The position numbers and the translations under genes are program-made. The notes beneath the pieces were generated by a model. The model was not told the origin of the DNA. It made no database searches and was given only the letters and a program-made list of their open reading frames with translations. A stretch of DNA of 29,972 bases from NCBI GenBank assembly GCA_037190175.1, contig JBBCJM010000109.1, forward strand, positions 1 to 29,972, written 5' to 3'. Origin of the DNA: JBBCJM01 sp037190175. Lineage in GTDB: Bacteria; Pseudomonadota; Alphaproteobacteria; Rhodobacterales; Rhodobacteraceae. Shown piece after piece: positions 16,062 through 25,646 of this stretch (position 1 is its first letter; the number at the start of each line of letters is the position of its first letter).

Positions 16062-19000
16062 AGGGAAAGTCGAACAGCGAGCTAACGGCGATTGACGTCG
16101 AACTAAAGGAAGCCGTCTGCGACGCGCTAACATATTCGCTGGTGCAGCGCGTCACCGGTGCGGACGCGCGCGGCCGCACCTTGCTCGGTAGTTCGCCTCG
16201 CAGGGGCATTTTCGCCAGCCAGCTCCTCCCGCGCTTCGACACGTCGGGACAGGATGATGAGACGACAGACATCCGCATCGCGGCGGTGGGCATTGACTTG
16301 ATTGCAGTGGCTGGCGGAGGTGGGCCGATACGCGTCACGCCCCGGTTCTCGGTCTATCTCCGAGTGATCCCCGACTGGCTGGACCTTGCGCCCCACGGCG
16401 AACTCGAGTTCGACTTCCGCCTGCAGAGGAACATCCAGCAGCAGATCGACGATGCGATCCGGGCAGAGCGCGTGCCCGCGCTGCGAGCGGCGGGCGTCGA
16501 AAAGCCTGACTGGAAGGCGATGGACGAGACCAAGCGCTCCAAAGTCAGAGCGACGCGAGCACAGATCCTCACCGAAGTCCGGCGCAAAGCATACGCCGCA
16601 CACGGCATCAAGCTAGTCTCTGGCGATGCAGATCCGGACGATGCGGCAAAGGTGTCGAGAGATACGTCCGACATAGATCCGAACACGCCTGACGACATCA
16701 AGCCAGCGGTACTGCCCATCCCGCGTCTGCTTCGCGATCAGCGAGAGCTTCCGCTCCACCTCGTCGATCCAGCGCCAATCCCGGGGAAGTGGACACGGCT
16801 GGACCTCGAAATGCCAGCCCTCGAGTTCAACTATGATGCGCCCGACGAAGACCTCAAATCTGCAGTCGAAACGTATAACCGTGCCTTAAGCGGCTCGGTT
16901 GCCGCGCAAATCGAAGCTTGGGTCAACGGGCCTGGCGCCTCCACGGCATGGCGGGAGGTGACAGTCCAACCCAGCGAAACGCTGACGGAAGAGAAATGGC
17001 GTGCAGCAATGGCTGCGATCGCCACCCGCCCGGTGGATCGCAACCGGGTCGTACCCGACCTCTCGCGCGTCGTAGTCAAAGTCGAGCGCCAGACCGACTT
17101 CCTCAACCCGAGCGCTCTATCGATGCGCATCACACTCGACAATCAGTCGCTTGAGCAGTCGCCGATCGACGCGCGCGGCCGCTGCAACACGGTCTTCGAT
17201 GCCGGCCTTACAATCGAGCTGCCATCGGCTGCGCACCGCCCACTGCGCCTCGACCGCGTCGAGCCATCCTATCGTTTCCGCGAGCACCTCGACTATCCGG
17301 CTATCGGCCTCAACTGCGGCGTCGAGGCCCACTGCGAGGGAGCGAACTTGCACCTGCGCACGACGTGCGCGCCCCGCTTCGCCCAGCCGCGGATCGTCGC
17401 GCGCAAGCTCGACCTGCCCTATCAGTTTGCCGTCTTGAAGGATCCAGATTTCGATGCATCTAGGCTGCTCGAACTGCCTTGTGAGTACAGGCAGTGGATC
17501 GACGGTCAGGAAGCGAGGCTCCGGGATACGGTCACGGCCGGGCTGGAACCCGCCGACGCGGCGATCGAGGCCGAACGCCTGCGCAAGGACATCGCGGCAC
17601 AACGCGACGAGGCGCGCTACATTGAGCGTGGCGTCGAACTGCTGATCGCGTCCAAGAAGGCAGCGGACGCGCTTGCCGCCTGTGGTGGCGGGGATAGCCA
17701 AGCCCTCGAGCGGCGTGCCGCGCCTTGGCGAGCTTGGACCATGGCGAACGAGGCCTTTGCGTCGCGCGATGTCTCCGACCCCGGCCGGGGATGGCGCCTG
17801 TTCCAGATGGCTTTCATACTCGCCCACGTGCCGGTGTTCGCTTCGAGGATGGACGAGTGGCGCGAAACGCACGACCCTCGACTCGACGAGGAAGGCGTCA
17901 GCCTTCTCTACTTCCCGACCGGCGGTGGCAAGTCTGAAGCATTCTACGGAACACTGCTCTTCGCGATGTTCCTCGACCGGCTGCGTGGCAAGGACCGCGG
18001 CATCACCGCGATGATCCGGTATCCCCTGCGGCTGCTAACCCTCCAGCAGGCCCAGCGGCTCCTGAAACTTATTGCCAGGGCGGAATTGGTCCGCAAGCGT
18101 CACAGCGTCGGCTCATGGCCGTTCGAGATGGGCTTCTGGGTCGGCAGCCAGAACACGCCGAATAACTACGGGGCCTTCAAATCGGACATCCCGCTTACTA
18201 CCGATCATGACCATCCGGACGACAGTGGCCTCGATGGCGAGACCGGCGATGACCAGGAGCGAGATCGCGGCCGGCGCTACCTTGTCGCCCGCGAGGCGTA
18301 CGATAAGATCCCGGACTGTCCGGTCTGCGGCAAACCAACCGGCCTCAGACGCGACGAGACCGATGGTCAGTACGGCAGGCGCGCCGCGATCCTCTGCTTC
18401 AACGACGATTGCGATTGGAACAAGGAGCATGGTGGTCGCCACCCACTGCCATTCCTCCTCACGGATGACGCCGTCTACGCGCGCGCGCCATCGATAGTGC
18501 TGGGCACCGTAGATAAGCTGGCAATGCTAGGGCAAAACACCAGCACAATCAGCAAGGTGCTTGGCATGTTTGGCCTGGCAAGGCGCGTCGATCACCGCGG
18601 CAACCTCAGCAACCCGCGCAGCGAGGCGGACCTCAAACGCGATCCCGCCCTTGACCGCTGCGCCAATGTCTACCCCGCGTACGCGAGCGGCAGGCACATC
18701 TTTCACGACCCCTTCCCATCGCTTATCATTCAGGACGAGGCGCATCTGCTGGAAGAGAGCCTCGGCACGTTCAGCGGCTTGTTCGACACTCTACTCGACA
18801 CGATGCTAGAGGACATCGCCGACATGGCGGGCGACGCACTGGGCGTTGCTCGACGCTGGACCGGCGTCGGTTGGGGTCCGCCCCGAATGCCGAAGATCAT
18901 CGCGGCGACCGCCACTATCTCAGCACCCGAACGGCAGTTGGAGACGCTTTACCAACGCATCCCCCTGCGCTTCCCTTACCCCGGACCTGACCTCTACCAC

Positions 19001-20392
19001 TCCTTCTTCGCCGAGCCAGCCGCGCCACCGGAAGAGAATGAGGACCGTGTCACTCTCGCCAAGTCGCTCCCATTCGCGCAGGTTCCAGAGGCGACCGCGC
19101 CGTGGATGCGCCTCTACGTTTCGCTGTTGACGAACGACGCTACCCACACCGTCACGACGGTTGGAGTCCTCGCCGCCTTCCACGGCATCGTCACATCTCT
19201 GTGGGACGGCATGCTGGACGACGCGCAGCGGGTTCAGACGATCGCCGCAATCCGAGCATCGGTCCCGCCAGGTCGCGCGGGCGACTGGCACCGTGCCGCC
19301 ATCGATCGCGCCGTCGAGCAGGGTCGTGATGCGGAGATCATGGCGCTCGTGGACCTGCATCGCATCGCCCTCGCGTACGTTACGAATAAGAAGGGCGGCG
19401 ACCAAGTCATCGACGCGCTGAGCGCAGCGGTCGAAAAGGAGCACCGCCGTATCGGCCGCGCCCATATCGCTTTCGACAGCCGCCTTATCTCCGGCGGCAT
19501 TGACATGAAGGATATACAGGCGGTGATGGAGGCCGCCGACAGGTCGTTCGTCGGAGCCGACTATCCGGATGTGGCCGAGACCGTGCGCAACATCGTGGCG
19601 ACGTCGGCGATCAGCCACGGCGTCGATGTCGACCGCTTCAACAGCATGTTCTTTGCCGGTCTTCCCTCCGACATTGCCGAGTACATCCAGGCATCCAGCC
19701 GCGTCGGCCGCACCCATGTCGGCTTCGTCATGCTGCTGCCCACGCCACAGAACCGACGCGACCGCTATGTGGTCGAGACCCACGACATCTTCCACCGCTT
19801 CCTTGAACGCATGATCGCGCCGCCGGCGGTTGAGCGATGGGCGGAAAACGCGATCAAGCGGACGATGGCGTCGTATGTCCAAGCCTGGGCGATGCTGCGC
19901 GAGGCACGCGAGTTCATCGGCAAGGATGACGCCCGTAAGTTCGAGGTGGCACACATGGACCAAGTCAGCCGGCTGGCAGCCCTGGAAAAGCGCGACCATC
20001 TCCGCTTCACAAAGGAACTCGTCTCTTTCATGCTCCGAGCGAGCGGTTTCGCCGGAAACGGTGCTTCGCACCTCGGTGCGCCGTACTACGAGGAATTCTA
20101 TCGCGGGCTCGTCGACAATCAGGTCGAGAGGTTCGCGCGGCACATTTCCGGTCTAGCCACGATATCGAGCCTACGTGACTACTGGGGCGACGTCCCGGTC
20201 TTCAAGCCTCCGATGACGTCGCTGCGCGACGTCGACGAAGCCGGTTACATCGTCGCTGCGATGCGCGACCCGCTCGCGCGCGGCAGGTCGTCGGACGTCG
20301 ACCACCGCGACCTGGCTAAAGTGATGAAGGCGATAAGGACCCAGCGCGGCAGTGCCTCGGAGCTGGACGCGGATGGGGGAAAAGATGGCTGA
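16058..20392 (+). CDS. drmA: DISARM helicase DrmA
   Basis: This 1444-aa SF2 helicase is one of the three DISARM core proteins. Walker A is 'FPTGGGKSE' (P620-S626), followed by the DrmA hallmark 'MIRYPLRLLTLQQAQRL' and 'FWVGSQNTPNN'. A zinc finger insert follows: C754/C757 and C780/C785. The DEAH box 'QDEAHLLEE' has D893-H896. Helicase domain 2 ends with motif VI 'QASSRVGR' (1211-1218). The roughly 600-residue region before the P-loop has no recognised motif and makes the protein long even for the family. In DISARM, DrmA works with DrmB to recognise incoming DNA. It starts in an ATGA overlap and ends 8 nt inside drmB. Confidence 0.95.
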   Translation: MKGKSNSELTAIDVELKEAVCDALTYSLVQRVTGADARGRTLLGSSPRRGIFASQLLPRFDTSGQDDETTDIRIAAVGIDLIAVAGGGGPIRVTPRFSVYLRVIPDWLDLAPHGELEFDFRLQRNIQQQIDDAIRAERVPALRAAGVEKPDWKAMDETKRSKVRATRAQILTEVRRKAYAAHGIKLVSGDADPDDAAKVSRDTSDIDPNTPDDIKPAVLPIPRLLRDQRELPLHLVDPAPIPGKWTRLDLEMPALEFNYDAPDEDLKSAVETYNRALSGSVAAQIEAWVNGPGASTAWREVTVQPSETLTEEKWRAAMAAIATRPVDRNRVVPDLSRVVVKVERQTDFLNPSALSMRITLDNQSLEQSPIDARGRCNTVFDAGLTIELPSAAHRPLRLDRVEPSYRFREHLDYPAIGLNCGVEAHCEGANLHLRTTCAPRFAQPRIVARKLDLPYQFAVLKDPDFDASRLLELPCEYRQWIDGQEARLRDTVTAGLEPADAAIEAERLRKDIAAQRDEARYIERGVELLIASKKAADALAACGGGDSQALERRAAPWRAWTMANEAFASRDVSDPGRGWRLFQMAFILAHVPVFASRMDEWRETHDPRLDEEGVSLLYFPTGGGKSEAFYGTLLFAMFLDRLRGKDRGITAMIRYPLRLLTLQQAQRLLKLIARAELVRKRHSVGSWPFEMGFWVGSQNTPNNYGAFKSDIPLTTDHDHPDDSGLDGETGDDQERDRGRRYLVAREAYDKIPDCPVCGKPTGLRRDETDGQYGRRAAILCFNDDCDWNKEHGGRHPLPFLLTDDAVYARAPSIVLGTVDKLAMLGQNTSTISKVLGMFGLARRVDHRGNLSNPRSEADLKRDPALDRCANVYPAYASGRHIFHDPFPSLIIQDEAHLLEESLGTFSGLFDTLLDTMLEDIADMAGDALGVARRWTGVGWGPPRMPKIIAATATISAPERQLETLYQRIPLRFPYPGPDLYHSFFAEPAAPPEENEDRVTLAKSLPFAQVPEATAPWMRLYVSLLTNDATHTVTTVGVLAAFHGIVTSLWDGMLDDAQRVQTIAAIRASVPPGRAGDWHRAAIDRAVEQGRDAEIMALVDLHRIALAYVTNKKGGDQVIDALSAAVEKEHRRIGRAHIAFDSRLISGGIDMKDIQAVMEAADRSFVGADYPDVAETVRNIVATSAISHGVDVDRFNSMFFAGLPSDIAEYIQASSRVGRTHVGFVMLLPTPQNRRDRYVVETHDIFHRFLERMIAPPAVERWAENAIKRTMASYVQAWAMLREAREFIGKDDARKFEVAHMDQVSRLAALEKRDHLRFTKELVSFMLRASGFAGNGASHLGAPYYEEFYRGLVDNQVERFARHISGLATISSLRDYWGDVPVFKPPMTSLRDVDEAGYIVAAMRDPLARGRSSDVDHRDLAKVMKAIRTQRGSASELDADGGKDG

Positions 20393-22604
20393 TACAGGCA
20401 AGAAAGACTGGCGCGCTCCTTCCGTCCGAAGACCCTCATCGTTCGGCGTCGGCCACGCCGACCCCGATCCGCTGGAGCCGCCCACGATGTTGCGCTCGCG
20501 GATCCAGATCGCCGGCTCTTACGCGCCGGGCGTGCTGATGACATGGGAGGGCGGCAAGGGCATTTGTCGCTCCGTTCCCCTCGCCAACGAGGCGAAGGAC
20601 CTCAATCCGACGACTGTCGATCTGATCTTCGAGAATCTGAGCCACGCAGTGACCACCTGGCGCAATCGCGTGATGAAAGTGCTGCCCGACGCGCTGCCGG
20701 AACTCGTCCTCGACACCCCGTTCCGAGACTCGAAAACCGGCGAGGCGCGGGTGCAGCGCGCCGACTTCCAGATGACGAGCCCTGACAAGGTCGGCTACGT
20801 ACCCTATCCGCTCCTGTACCGCTGCGGGATATGCGGATCGACCCGCGAGTTCGACAGCGTCGCCGATCAGGCGCGACAGCCACTACCCAGGAAGTGCAAT
20901 GGCCACGAGGCCCGTTGGACGCAGGTTGACGTGGTCTACGCCCACTGGTCGGGCGACATCGAGCCGCTCAGCCCCTTCAACTACAACTTTGACTCGCAGA
21001 CCGGCACCGCCAAGCAGATCAGGATGTGTACCTGCGGATCGTCGAGTTTCAAGCTGCGCAACACAGCACCTGTGTTCTCCGAATGGCGCTACGTCTGTGA
21101 GGGTTGCGGCGAGACAAGGTCGCTCAAGAAAGCCAACCCCGATGTGCTTACGCGTCTCCAGATCCAGCAGAACGAGGGCGGCCGCCAGTTCCAGTGGATC
21201 GAAGTCAACATGCTACCGGTTTCATACCGGGCAAACTCGACCTTCTATGTTCAGCGGACCAGCTTCATTGTGTTCAAAGACAGCGCAGTGGTCGAACTAA
21301 TGAGCCCCAGACGCCGCGACGGGCTGATCGCCCGGCTCGCCCAGATTCACGAAATCTCATTCGCCGAGCCGTCCGGCGATCAGATCCGCAAGAGCGTCGA
21401 GGCCGACCAGACGCGTGCAGGCGAGTGGGACGAGTACGAAACCTACCTTGATATGGCGGAGAAGGCGGAAGGTTCCGGGCGCGCCGACGCGGCGCGCCGG
21501 CACCGCGACAACGCGAGCTCGCTGCGCGAGGGCTGGTTCGCTAATGGTATCGTCGAGCGCGGCCAGCTCGGCAGCCAAGCGATCCTGCAGGCGATCGCGA
21601 TGCGAGAGGACTGGACGCAACGTTACGACCCCGTCCGGCTGACGATCCAGCACGACGCATTCGTGCGCGAGCATATCGAGCAGGCGATGACGGAGCACAA
21701 AGCGGTCAACGTCATGTCCCCGGACGTCGTACTCACGGATGTGGTCAACGATCCGGCGCGCAAGGTGAAGTACCAAGAGACCATTGGGAGGCTGCTCGGC
21801 CATCTTGGCGTCGATCGCCTAGTACTGATCCGCGGCCTTCCGATCTGCGAATTTAGCTTCGGCTATACGAGGGTCTCGGCCACTCCGATCTACCAGCGCG
21901 AGCATAACGGTCAGCGTGTCGAGATGCCGGTCCGGCTGAAGGCGTTCGACCAACTGCCTATCCCCGACAACAAGCGGCCGATCTACGTCACGCAACAGCT
22001 CAACGAGGCTCTATACTTCAAACTCGACGAGGGCCGCGTCCTGCGCTGGCTTGAGGCCAATCAGGTCGTCGACGTGCCCCGCGAACACGTCGGCCGCGCC
22101 TACCTAGAGCGCTACGATGACTTCGGGCCTTTCCTTGAAGTGTTCAAGGATCGCGAGGGCATGGGTGGTTACCCGCGCACCCTCCCAGCCTACATCTACC
22201 TGCTGCTGCACACATTGTCGCACCAGATGATGCATTCACTCGCGGACACCTCGGGCGTCGACCGGGACGGCATTGGCGAGCACATTTTCCCCGCCGATCT
22301 CTCATTCGTCATATACCGCAAGGGGATGACGCCCGACCTGGGCAACATCTCCGCGATGTGGCGCAACTACGCAGAGGCGTTTCTGAAACGGGCGCTCGAC
22401 CCGAGGACGCTACGTTGCGGATCAGGTAACCTGTGCGATTCCCGTGGAGGCGCTTGCCCAGCGTGTATAATGGTGTCGGAGGTTAGCTGTATCGCTTCCA
22501 ACCTGCTGCTCTCGCGTGCCGTGCTGAAGGGCGGCAAGGGACCGGAGTGGGAGCCGCGAACCGCCCCAAACCTTGTTGGTTTCTTCGATCGGAGCCTCGG
22601 CTGA
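20385..22604 (+). CDS. drmB: DISARM protein DrmB (DUF1998)
   Basis: This 739-aa DUF1998 protein is the DISARM partner of DrmA. Several zinc-binding pairs are visible: C147/C150 ('CGICGS') with C171, C215/C217, and C238/C241 ('CEGCGE'). The C-terminal DUF1998 cysteine cluster has C678, C684, C691 and C694 ('LCDSRGGACPACIM'), then 'SCIASNLLLSRAVL'. 'LLLHTLSHQMMHSLADTSGV' before it is also typical. The ATG at 20385 has GGGGGAAAAG in front and overlaps the drmA stop by 8 nt; an upstream in-frame ATG at 20352 lies deeper inside drmA and is less likely. Structural work on DISARM describes a DrmAB complex that binds DNA, so these two probably act as a unit. Confidence 0.94.
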   Translation: MADTGKKDWRAPSVRRPSSFGVGHADPDPLEPPTMLRSRIQIAGSYAPGVLMTWEGGKGICRSVPLANEAKDLNPTTVDLIFENLSHAVTTWRNRVMKVLPDALPELVLDTPFRDSKTGEARVQRADFQMTSPDKVGYVPYPLLYRCGICGSTREFDSVADQARQPLPRKCNGHEARWTQVDVVYAHWSGDIEPLSPFNYNFDSQTGTAKQIRMCTCGSSSFKLRNTAPVFSEWRYVCEGCGETRSLKKANPDVLTRLQIQQNEGGRQFQWIEVNMLPVSYRANSTFYVQRTSFIVFKDSAVVELMSPRRRDGLIARLAQIHEISFAEPSGDQIRKSVEADQTRAGEWDEYETYLDMAEKAEGSGRADAARRHRDNASSLREGWFANGIVERGQLGSQAILQAIAMREDWTQRYDPVRLTIQHDAFVREHIEQAMTEHKAVNVMSPDVVLTDVVNDPARKVKYQETIGRLLGHLGVDRLVLIRGLPICEFSFGYTRVSATPIYQREHNGQRVEMPVRLKAFDQLPIPDNKRPIYVTQQLNEALYFKLDEGRVLRWLEANQVVDVPREHVGRAYLERYDDFGPFLEVFKDREGMGGYPRTLPAYIYLLLHTLSHQMMHSLADTSGVDRDGIGEHIFPADLSFVIYRKGMTPDLGNISAMWRNYAEAFLKRALDPRTLRCGSGNLCDSRGGACPACIMVSEVSCIASNLLLSRAVLKGGKGPEWEPRTAPNLVGFFDRSLG

Positions 22605-23170
22605 TGTTCGGGGAAATCCCTGTCTCGCCGAAGGCGACTGCCAGGTTGGTTGTGACGATGCCGCCCGAGCCCAGTTTATTGGCTGACGCTCTCGCCGCCG
22701 ATATTGCGAGCGACTATGTCGCGCTCACCCGCACCACCGACGCATTCCGGCACTTGGCCAGTCTGGCCCGCGAGCGGTTCACGATTATGATCCCATACAT
22801 CGACCGGATCGGCGCAGCTTGGGCGGCCGATTTGTTCGAGGCGACTGCCGCAATAGAAAGGCTGCTGATACTTAGGGATAGTTCGCAGCTTATAGTGTGC
22901 GGAGCTGAGAGGAAGCGGGTGGAAGCCAGCGCAACGCGCATCATCGATTATGGCGGCGCAGATCTTGCCAACGAAACGTTCCACGCCAAGATCATCCTCG
23001 CCGACGGCGTTGCCGCCTACGTGGGTTCGGCCAACTTGCTGCGGCGCTCCAAATCGACAAACTTAGAGTGCGGCATGCTCGTAGAAGGACCCGCAGTCGG
23101 CACCATTAAGGTTCTACTCGACGCAGTAACCACAATTGCGGTGCGGGCCACCAGCCCATCCACGCTGTAG
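22604..23170 (+). CDS. drmC: DISARM phospholipase-D-family protein DrmC
   Basis: This 188-aa PLD-superfamily protein is the last gene of the operon. One HKD motif is complete: H127, K129 and D134, followed by G141, S142 and N144 ('HAKIILADGVAAYVGSANLL'), then 'NLECGMLV' with a conserved acidic residue. A single motif implies a dimeric active site, as in small PLD nucleases. The ATG at 22604 overlaps the drmB stop by 1 nt (TGATG). A longer frame beginning at 22547 would overlap drmB by 58 nt and lacks support. Reports on DISARM describe drmC as not strictly needed for defence. Confidence 0.93.
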   Translation: MFGEIPVSPKATARLVVTMPPEPSLLADALAADIASDYVALTRTTDAFRHLASLARERFTIMIPYIDRIGAAWAADLFEATAAIERLLILRDSSQLIVCGAERKRVEASATRIIDYGGADLANETFHAKIILADGVAAYVGSANLLRRSKSTNLECGMLVEGPAVGTIKVLLDAVTTIAVRATSPSTL

Positions 23171-23298
23171 ATCTAATGGAGGGCAGGCTCTGCGCGCGGC
23201 TAGTTCCTCGTCGGACCATCTCTTTGAGGGCACGAAGCAGACGTTGGCTTGGACTTGGTCGAATGTCCGCTCTGGGCCGCGTCTTGACCGACACCTGC

Positions 23299-25152
23299 CT
23301 AAAGCAGAAAGAAGCCGTAGCGCCCGCTGTGGGGATTCTTGCTGAAGAACGTCTCCTCGGCCGTATCCTGAATGCTCGCCGGCGGATCGACATTCTCAAG
23401 GACGATGACCTGACGCTCTGCGATCTGGGCGAGATACTCGTAGAAGCGCTCATGCACATCTGTGCCACTAAGGTCGTCCTCGTCGCCCTCCGGTTCGCGA
23501 TAGGCAAGAAGCGGTGTGTCGAGGACAACAAAGCCTGGATGAGAAAGTTGCTTCGCCTTCGTGAACTCGAGGAGCGCGACGGTCACGGCGGCGTGCGTGA
23601 TGGCCCGCATGCCCTTGCCCCGCGCCCCGCGCGGCTTGCCTGAGATGATGAAGTCCCTGCTCTCCTTGTCGAAGTGAACCCGATCGGCCTCCGGAAAACT
23701 CCACGCGAGAAGGATGTCTTCGAGAGTCTTTGAGAACTCTCCGAGGACGCTGAATGAGAGGTCGGTGCTTAGAACCTCTACTTCGCGCGCCGCCGGCGGA
23801 GCGCCTTCGATCTCGGCGCGTCTCGCGTGAAGATCGGCGATCGACGCGAGGAGGTTGAGCGCGTTCTGAACGATGGATCGCTCGTTCATCAACGTGGCGT
23901 AAGCCGCGCGCATGGATGTGAGCGACGGGCTCAGGTCGGCGATCCGGGCTTCGGCCGCCGCCAGCTGCTCCTCGAGGCGAGGCACCAGTGTACCGAAGGA
24001 GCCTTCCTCGCTTCGGAGCTGCGAGACGGTTTCGCGCAGCTCGCGCAGCAGCAGCTCGATCTTTTCGATCTCCGCATTGGCCGCGGCCACGACGGCGTCC
24101 GTATTGCCGTCGCACGCGCCGTCGAGATGCTGGGCATCGGGCGGCGCGGCGCACAGCGGGCAGGTCCGTGCGTCCAGCGCGCCGACGAGGGTGCCCGCTT
24201 CCCTGATCGCGGCGAGGCGGCGCAGATCGGACTCGTAGTGATTCTCGAGAATCCGGAAGCGCGCGAGCAGCTCCTGAATTTCAGCGCTGCGCTCATGCGC
24301 CTCTTCCAGACTTCCGCGAAGCCGGTTTCTTTCACCGAGTGCCGCACGGTACGCCTGCTCGGTCTGGCCAAGTATCTGATCTTCCCTGGTCAGGCTTTCA
24401 TTAAGGCGGGTGATCTGGTCGGTCAGCTCGCCGGCGTCATCCTCTTCCCCGACAAGGCCGGAGAGGCGGTCGCGATAGCTTTCGATCAGTTCGTCGATGA
24501 CCTCGACCTTTGCGGCTCGCGAGGCCGAACGCGTCTTGTCCTGCTCGGCGGGGACCACCGCGCTGTCGTCCACCCCGGTGAGCAGGAGCTTCAGGGTGGA
24601 CATTTCCGCCGTGCGGCTGATGACCTGGCCCGTCTCGAAGGGAGAGCCTTGCTTCTGTATGTCCTCTTCATTGATCAGGCATAGATGGACAAGATTCCGA
24701 AAGCTCAGGCTGTTCGTTTCGCCACGCGCGTTCTTTTTGATCCTCTTGCTGTCCAGGCCAATCTTCTTCAGCAGGAAGCGGGAGAGGTTGTCTTCGCGAT
24801 TGGGATTGTGCTTGGCGCGCAGCACGACTCCCTGGACATTCGCGGGCACCTCCCGGTGCAGGCCTTCGTAGCAGAGGAAGTCTCCGCCGGACGTGCTGCG
24901 CTCGAAAGTGAATGACTGACCGAAACTGTCTTCGACGCCGAGAAGCACACGATCGTAGCCGACACGCTCCGGTATATCGCGGAGCGTTGCGCCGGAGCCG
25001 AGCATGAAATCGAGCCCATCGAGAATGAACGATTTTCCGGTTTCCGACGCGCCGTAGACGACGTTGAGCCCATACGAGAATTCGATCCCGACGGGTTCCT
25101 TGCGCGGCCCGATAAAATACAGGTGGCGAATTGTGAGGCTCGCATCCATCAC
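23299..25152 (-). CDS. ABC three-component system ATPase (SMC/Rad50-like)
   Basis: This 617-aa ABC ATPase has a long coiled-coil insert. The N-terminal Walker A is 'GASETGKSF' (34-42). Coiled coil spans about 205-330 and 350-450 around a zinc-hook-like 'CPLC' (331-334), as in Rad50. The C-terminal lobe has 'GARGKGMRA' (509-517) as signature and 'FVVLDTPLL' (541-549) as Walker B. It is the third gene of a minus-strand operon and overlaps the middle component by 4 nt (25149-25152). ABC-3C systems were proposed as biological-conflict systems in which the ATPase senses nucleoprotein state and regulates an effector. It converges on drmC with 128 bp between. Confidence 0.9.
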   Translation of the reverse strand: MMDASLTIRHLYFIGPRKEPVGIEFSYGLNVVYGASETGKSFILDGLDFMLGSGATLRDIPERVGYDRVLLGVEDSFGQSFTFERSTSGGDFLCYEGLHREVPANVQGVVLRAKHNPNREDNLSRFLLKKIGLDSKRIKKNARGETNSLSFRNLVHLCLINEEDIQKQGSPFETGQVISRTAEMSTLKLLLTGVDDSAVVPAEQDKTRSASRAAKVEVIDELIESYRDRLSGLVGEEDDAGELTDQITRLNESLTREDQILGQTEQAYRAALGERNRLRGSLEEAHERSAEIQELLARFRILENHYESDLRRLAAIREAGTLVGALDARTCPLCAAPPDAQHLDGACDGNTDAVVAAANAEIEKIELLLRELRETVSQLRSEEGSFGTLVPRLEEQLAAAEARIADLSPSLTSMRAAYATLMNERSIVQNALNLLASIADLHARRAEIEGAPPAAREVEVLSTDLSFSVLGEFSKTLEDILLAWSFPEADRVHFDKESRDFIISGKPRGARGKGMRAITHAAVTVALLEFTKAKQLSHPGFVVLDTPLLAYREPEGDEDDLSGTDVHERFYEYLAQIAERQVIVLENVDPPASIQDTAEETFFSKNPHSGRYGFFLL

Positions 25153-25646
25153 AGGCTGCCCGCGAGGCTGCGATGCGAGGTCTGGAACTGATGAACCCAG
25201 TTGCCGAAATAGATGTCGATCCGGCGCGTGAACTCCGCTTCGCCGAGTTCGTCGTACCAGCGCGCCACCCAGCGGGCGCGATCCCCCAGATCAGCGAGAT
25301 AGGCGCTGGTCAGACTGGCAAGGAAAGTCTCGGCGAAGTCTCCCGCAACGAAGGTGATGCCGGTGCCGTCCACAAGACGATCGACGAGGCCGCGGTTCAT
25401 CATCAGCATCAGGCCCCGCTCCACGAGGTCGCGCCGGACGAGAAGCTCGGCGGAGCGCATCGGCACATCGGCGTGAAGACTCGGCGGCCCACCCACGTCG
25501 CCGGTATGCACGACGACGTGGTCGAAAATGACAAGCCGGTGGAGATCGAACGATCTCGGGAAGGCTGCCGCAAGGATCGCGGTCGAGCGGACGCCGGTCT
25601 CGAGGGCGGTGTTGAAAGGCTCGGGAAATGCATGCGGTTCGCTCAT
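25149..25646 (-). CDS. ABC-3C system middle component
   Basis: This 165-aa protein matches the 'three component ABC system middle component' family as I recall it. Conserved blocks are 'PEPFNTALETGVRSTAIL', 'FDLHRLVIFDHVVVHTGDVGGPPSLH', 'SAELLVRRDLVERGLMLMMNRGLV' and a late 'DFAETFLASL'. It is predicted to be a small winged-helix-like adaptor joining ATPase and effector. The start at 25646 gives a 4-nt ATGA overlap with the upstream gene; an in-frame ATG at 25658 is an alternative. The 4-nt overlaps on both sides indicate strict stoichiometric co-expression. Confidence 0.9.
   Translation of the reverse strand: MSEPHAFPEPFNTALETGVRSTAILAAAFPRSFDLHRLVIFDHVVVHTGDVGGPPSLHADVPMRSAELLVRRDLVERGLMLMMNRGLVDRLVDGTGITFVAGDFAETFLASLTSAYLADLGDRARWVARWYDELGEAEFTRRIDIYFGNWVHQFQTSHRSLAGSL

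Noticed and set aside
18920..20143. 407-codon minus-strand frame opposite drmA
   Set aside because: Antisense shadow of the helicase domain 2; no motifs.
11662..23170. BREX or Dnd/Pgl system
   Set aside because: No PglZ, BrxC, BrxL or DndBCDE-like protein; DrmA/DrmB/DrmC signatures are specific.
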